Position numbers and translations under genes: made by a program. A DNA stretch of 64,000 nucleotides from Betaproteobacteria bacterium GR16-43 (lineage in GTDB: Bacteria; Pseudomonadota; Gammaproteobacteria; Burkholderiales; Usitatibacteraceae): the NCBI GenBank assembly GCA_001953215.1, contig CP019169.1, forward strand, positions 1,302,001 to 1,366,000, read 5' to 3'. Shown one piece after another: positions 61,294 through 64,000 of this stretch (positions are counted from its first letter, which is position 1; each line of letters begins with the position of its first letter). The notes beneath the pieces were generated by a model. That model searched no databases. It worked only from the letters and a program-made list of their open reading frames with translations, and was not told where the DNA came from.

Positions 61294-62148
61294 GTGAAGC
61301 ACGACTACTCCCTCGCGCACCTCACCGTGCTGTCGGTCCCGCCGCCGGAGCTGGTGGAGATCGCCGCGCGCACGGGCTACGAGTACGCGAGCATCCGCGT
61401 GACGCGAGTGACGGCCGCCGAGCCGCTCTACGACCTCGCGCGCGACCCGGTGCTCATGCGCGAGACGCGCTCGCGCCTGGATGCGACCGGCATCAAGGTG
61501 CACGACATCGAGCTCTTCCGGATGGACCCGGCCATCGAACCCGAGTCCTTCGCGCCCGAACTGGAAGCGGCGGCCAAGCTGGGGGCCAAGCGGATCATCG
61601 CGCAGTTGCCCGACCCGGACCGCGCCCGCGCGATCGATCGATTCGGCCGGCTCTGCGACATGGCGAAGCCCTACGGGATCTTCGTCGGGCTCGAGTTCCC
61701 GCATTGGACCGAGACCGGCACGTTGTCCGAAGCGGTGCGCGTGCTGCGCGCCGCGAAGCGCTCGAACGCCGGCATCCTGATCGACATGCTCCACATGGGC
61801 CGCTCGGGCTCCAGCACGGACGAGCTGCGCGGCCTTCCGCGCGAGTGGTTCCAGTTCGCGCACGTGTGCGACGCGGAGCGCGAAGTCCCGCCCACCCTCG
61901 AGCGCTGCCTGCGCACCGCGCGCGACGAGCGGCTCTTTCCCGGCGAGGGATCGATCGACGTGCGCGGGATCCTGTCCTGCCTCCCGCAGGACATTCCCTA
62001 CGCCCTCGAGATCCCGCGCTCCGCGCTCACGAAGGCGGTCGGGCCCGAGGAAGTGGCGCGCCTGGCGCTGCGCGTGGCGCGCAGCCACCTCGACGGCGCC
62101 GAAGGCGAGTCGGTCCCCCAACGCCGTTCCGGCACCTCGGCGCGCTGA
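61294..62148 (+). CDS. Sugar-phosphate isomerase/epimerase-type TIM-barrel protein
   Basis: 284-residue TIM barrel of the xylose-isomerase-like (AP endonuclease 2) group. Likely metal ligands are all present: Glu in VGLEFPHW, Asp in LIDMLHMG, His in FAHVCDAE, Glu in YALEIPRS. Compare the degenerate homologue at 53525. GTG start 3 bases after the ThDP-enzyme stop, so same operon. Could isomerise a hydroxy-oxo acid such as hydroxypyruvate (inference only). Confidence 0.83.
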   Translation: MKHDYSLAHLTVLSVPPPELVEIAARTGYEYASIRVTRVTAAEPLYDLARDPVLMRETRSRLDATGIKVHDIELFRMDPAIEPESFAPELEAAAKLGAKRIIAQLPDPDRARAIDRFGRLCDMAKPYGIFVGLEFPHWTETGTLSEAVRVLRAAKRSNAGILIDMLHMGRSGSSTDELRGLPREWFQFAHVCDAEREVPPTLERCLRTARDERLFPGEGSIDVRGILSCLPQDIPYALEIPRSALTKAVGPEEVARLALRVARSHLDGAEGESVPQRRSGTSAR

Positions 62149-62185
62149 GACGATGCATTCCCTTGCTGCGGCGCACCACGCCGGT

Positions 62186-62229
62186 GAATTAACGAGACCG
62201 CCAAGTTATACTGGCGACCATGTTAATTC
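62186..62229. promoter_or_regulatory. Nested-dyad operator over the tetR promoter
   Basis: Two inverted repeats share one centre (62207.5): outer GAATTAAC (62186-62193)/GTTAATTC (62222-62229) and inner CGCCA (62199-62203)/TGGCG (62212-62216). A TATACT -10-like hexamer (62207-62212) lies at the centre. This is a likely site for the TetR-family protein encoded at 62243. Confidence 0.65.
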
Positions 62230-62242
62230 CGTTCCTTTCGCG

Positions 62243-62923
62243 ATGCTGAACGCCCGGACCGGCACCCGCACGGCCGCCATGCGCAAGCCCAAGGCGCCCG
62301 AGGCCAACCGGGCGCGCATCCTCGGCGCGGCCACGGAGGAGTTCGCTTCCCGCGGCTTCAAGGGTGCCAGCATGGACGCCATCGCGGCGCGCACCCGCAC
62401 CACGCGCGCGATGATCAACTACTACTTCGGCACCAAGGAGAAGCTCTACCTGGCGGTGCTCGAAAGCGTGTATTCGGAAATCCGGCAGGCCGAGGCGAAG
62501 CTCGACCTCGACCACCTGCCGCCGGTGGACGCGATGCGGCGCATCGTCGAGTTCACGTTCGGCTACTACATCGAGCACGAGGCCTTCGTGCGCCTCGTGA
62601 TCGCCGAGAACCAGGCCAAGGGGCGCCACCTCAAGAAGTCGGCGGCGATGCGCACGCTCAACCGGCCGATCGTGGCGCTGCTGAGCGGCGTCATGGCGCG
62701 CGGCCAGGCCGAGGGAAGCTTCCGCGCCGGGCCCGACCCGATCGACGTCCACATGGCGATCGCCGCGCTCGGCAACTTCAACGTGAGCCACCAGCACACC
62801 TTCGGAGCGATCTTCCAGCGCGACATGGGTGCGAAGGGCGACGTGGATGCGCGCTGTGCCGTAGTGACCGAGCTTGTTCTGAGGTACCTGATGAATCCCA
62901 TAACTTCACAGGAGGAGAAATAA
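62243..62923 (+). CDS. TetR-family transcriptional regulator
   Basis: 226-residue repressor. HTH: RARILGAATEEFASRGFKGASMDAIAARTRTTRAMINYYFGTKEKLYLAVLE. The ligand domain follows, ending LVLRYLMNPI. Several starts are possible (62219, 62243, 62279). 62243 leaves a 12-residue basic leader before the conserved part, with none having a good Shine-Dalgarno. It sits between the enzyme genes and the TRAP genes on the same strand. The nested dyad upstream suggests autoregulation. Confidence 0.87.
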   Translation: MLNARTGTRTAAMRKPKAPEANRARILGAATEEFASRGFKGASMDAIAARTRTTRAMINYYFGTKEKLYLAVLESVYSEIRQAEAKLDLDHLPPVDAMRRIVEFTFGYYIEHEAFVRLVIAENQAKGRHLKKSAAMRTLNRPIVALLSGVMARGQAEGSFRAGPDPIDVHMAIAALGNFNVSHQHTFGAIFQRDMGAKGDVDARCAVVTELVLRYLMNPITSQEEK

Positions 62924-62924
62924 G

Positions 62925-63914
62925 ATGGACTTCAAACCGAACCGCCGCACCGCGCTCCAGGCGGGCGCCGCGCTCGCCGCCACGTCCCTGCTGCCCGCCT
63001 GGGCGCAGGCCAAGCCGACGCTGCGCTTTGCCGCCGTGTTTTCCGACAAGGACATTCGCGCGGACATGATGCGCATGCTGGCCAAGGACATCGAGGGTGA
63101 CTTCACCGTCGAGACCTTCTTCAATGCGTCGCTCTTCAAGCAGGGCACGGAGCTGGTCGCCCTGCAGCGCGACAACCTCGAACTGGGCAACATCGCGCCG
63201 CAGGACTATTCCAAGCAGATCCCGGCCTGGTCGATCCTCACCTCGGCGTATCTCTTCCGCGACGCCAACCACCTGGGCACCTTCTGGTCGAGCGACCTGG
63301 GCGCGCAGTACAAGAAGCAGGCCGAGGACCAGATGAAGGTGAAGATCCTCGGGCCGACCTTCTTCGGCACGCGGCAGGTGGGCCTGAAGGCGAAGAAGAA
63401 GATCAACACGCCCGCCGACCTCGCCGGCGTGAAGCTGAGGATGCCCCCGGGTGACGCGTGGCAGCTCCTCGGCCGCTCGCTGGGTGCCAATCCCACGCCC
63501 ATGGCCTATGCCGAGACCTACACGGGCCTGCAGACGGGCGCGATCGACGGCCAGGACAACCCGCTGCCCAACGTGCAGAACATGAAGTTCTACGAGGTGA
63601 TGTCGCAGATCGTGCTGACCTCGCACCTGGTCGGCTACGACCTGCTCACGATGAACCTCAAGGCGTGGAACGCGATGTCGCCGGCGAAGCAGAAGTCCTT
63701 CCAGGCCGCGGCCGACAAGGCGATCGCGTGGAGTGCCGCCGAGCACCTCAAGCGCGAGGCCGACCTCGCGGACAGCTTCCGGAAGATGGGCCTCGAGATC
63801 TACGCGCCCGACGTGAAGGCGTTCCGCGAAAACGCCCAGAAGGTCTACCTCGCTTCCGACGACGCCAAGGAGTGGCCGAAGGGGATGCTCGAGAAGATCG
63901 GCGCGCTCAAGTAA
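62925..63914 (+). CDS. dctP: TRAP transporter substrate-binding protein, DctP family
   Basis: 329-residue periplasmic binding protein. N-terminus NRRTALQAGAALAATSLLPAWAQA is a twin-arginine-like or Sec signal. Conserved TRAP features: TRQVGLKAKKKINTPADLAGVKLRMPPGDAW (Arg that binds the carboxylate), AYAETYTGLQTGAIDGQDNPLP. AGGAGGAG precedes ATG 62925, 1 base past the tetR stop. Binds an organic acid or sulfonate for uptake, probably the island substrate. Confidence 0.92.
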   Translation: MDFKPNRRTALQAGAALAATSLLPAWAQAKPTLRFAAVFSDKDIRADMMRMLAKDIEGDFTVETFFNASLFKQGTELVALQRDNLELGNIAPQDYSKQIPAWSILTSAYLFRDANHLGTFWSSDLGAQYKKQAEDQMKVKILGPTFFGTRQVGLKAKKKINTPADLAGVKLRMPPGDAWQLLGRSLGANPTPMAYAETYTGLQTGAIDGQDNPLPNVQNMKFYEVMSQIVLTSHLVGYDLLTMNLKAWNAMSPAKQKSFQAAADKAIAWSAAEHLKREADLADSFRKMGLEIYAPDVKAFRENAQKVYLASDDAKEWPKGMLEKIGALK

Positions 63915-64000
63915 TGAATCCGACCCTGGCGAAGGCCGGCGCGTGGCTGCGCCGGCGCGCCGAGGATGTCGCCGTGCTGATGCTCGGCGTCATGTTCGTC
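63914..64000 (+). CDS. TRAP transporter small permease (DctQ-type), 5' fragment
   Basis: Twenty-nine codons before the window ends: a basic leader (WLRRRAEDVAV) and the beginning of a hydrophobic helix (LMLGVMFV), typical of the small four-helix TRAP subunit. Its ATG overlaps the dctP stop (TAATG). The large permease is expected next, outside the window. Confidence 0.7.
   Translation, partial: MNPTLAKAGAWLRRRAEDVAVLMLGVMFV

Noticed and set aside
56424-62121. Very long minus-strand open frames (over 900 codons each) opposite the porin, aldehyde dehydrogenase, ThDP and isomerase genes
   Set aside because: Plus-strand genes there carry complete catalytic motifs and RBSs. The antisense frames are Arg/Val/His-rich without domains.

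Overview
The window is GC-rich, densely coded chromosomal DNA from a Gram-negative proteobacterium, most likely a betaproteobacterium of soil or freshwater. Evidence for this placement: UbiB, HemJ-type protoporphyrinogen oxidase, a DsbD/ScsB-like reductase, a NodT-type outer-membrane factor, a betaproteobacterial-style porin, AidB, a TRAP transporter, and many GTG starts in GTGA/ATGA overlaps. No phage gene, transposase, rRNA, tRNA or CRISPR array was seen. The assignment is inferred from gene content; no phylogenetic marker was compared.

Layout. 1-5.1 kb: ubiB, then a minus-strand run of an SDR oxidoreductase, secreted metallo-beta-lactamase-fold hydrolase, O-methyltransferase and EEP nuclease/phosphatase. 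5.2-8.6 kb: secreted arylsulfatase, secreted HAD phosphatase and an OXA-type class D beta-lactamase. 8.7-13.3 kb: a minus-strand ABC importer operon of the glycerol-phosphate/sugar type (ATPase, binding protein, HAD phosphatase, two permeases). 13.3-16.3 kb: two tandem paralogous sodium:solute symporters. 17-27.7 kb: three paralogous LytS-type kinase / LytTR regulator pairs, the first and second separated by a YiaV/YiaW/NodT export operon. 27.7-34 kb: small envelope and metabolic genes, including gamma-carbonic anhydrase, VanZ, 2Fe-2S ferredoxin, hydrolase, an ArsR-SRPBCC pair with a clear operator, rhodanese and TPR protein. 34-42 kb: redoxin-dsbD, hemJ, prolyl oligopeptidase, a 23S-rRNA-methyltransferase-like gene that seems to start at AUA, a duplicated membrane protein and TspO. 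42-49 kb: aidB-SCO-methanethiol oxidase and dacB-bioA operons. 49-52.6 kb: phospholipase-D-like lipoprotein, a ribbon-helix-helix regulator and a PHB-depolymerase-like esterase. 52.6-64 kb: a catabolic island with three regulators (IclR, TetR and palindromic operators), HPPD-like and dehydroshikimate-dehydratase-like proteins, an AroE-like dehydrogenase, porin, ACT-like protein, CoA-acylating aldehyde dehydrogenase, ThDP enzyme, TIM-barrel isomerase and TRAP transporter.

Two features stand out. First, long intergenic hairpins with conserved outer arms (an AATCGGGGTCAGGGTAG family and an AATTGGGGTCAGACTCCCA family) sit flush against stop codons. Two genes take their TAA stop from the element edge. 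Every convergent junction but one carries either a long dyad or directly overlapping/abutting stops. Second, the 52.6-64 kb island looks like an uncharacterised pathway. Its enzymes resemble quinate/shikimate and 2-oxoacid/aldehyde catabolic enzymes, but several expected active-site residues are replaced.
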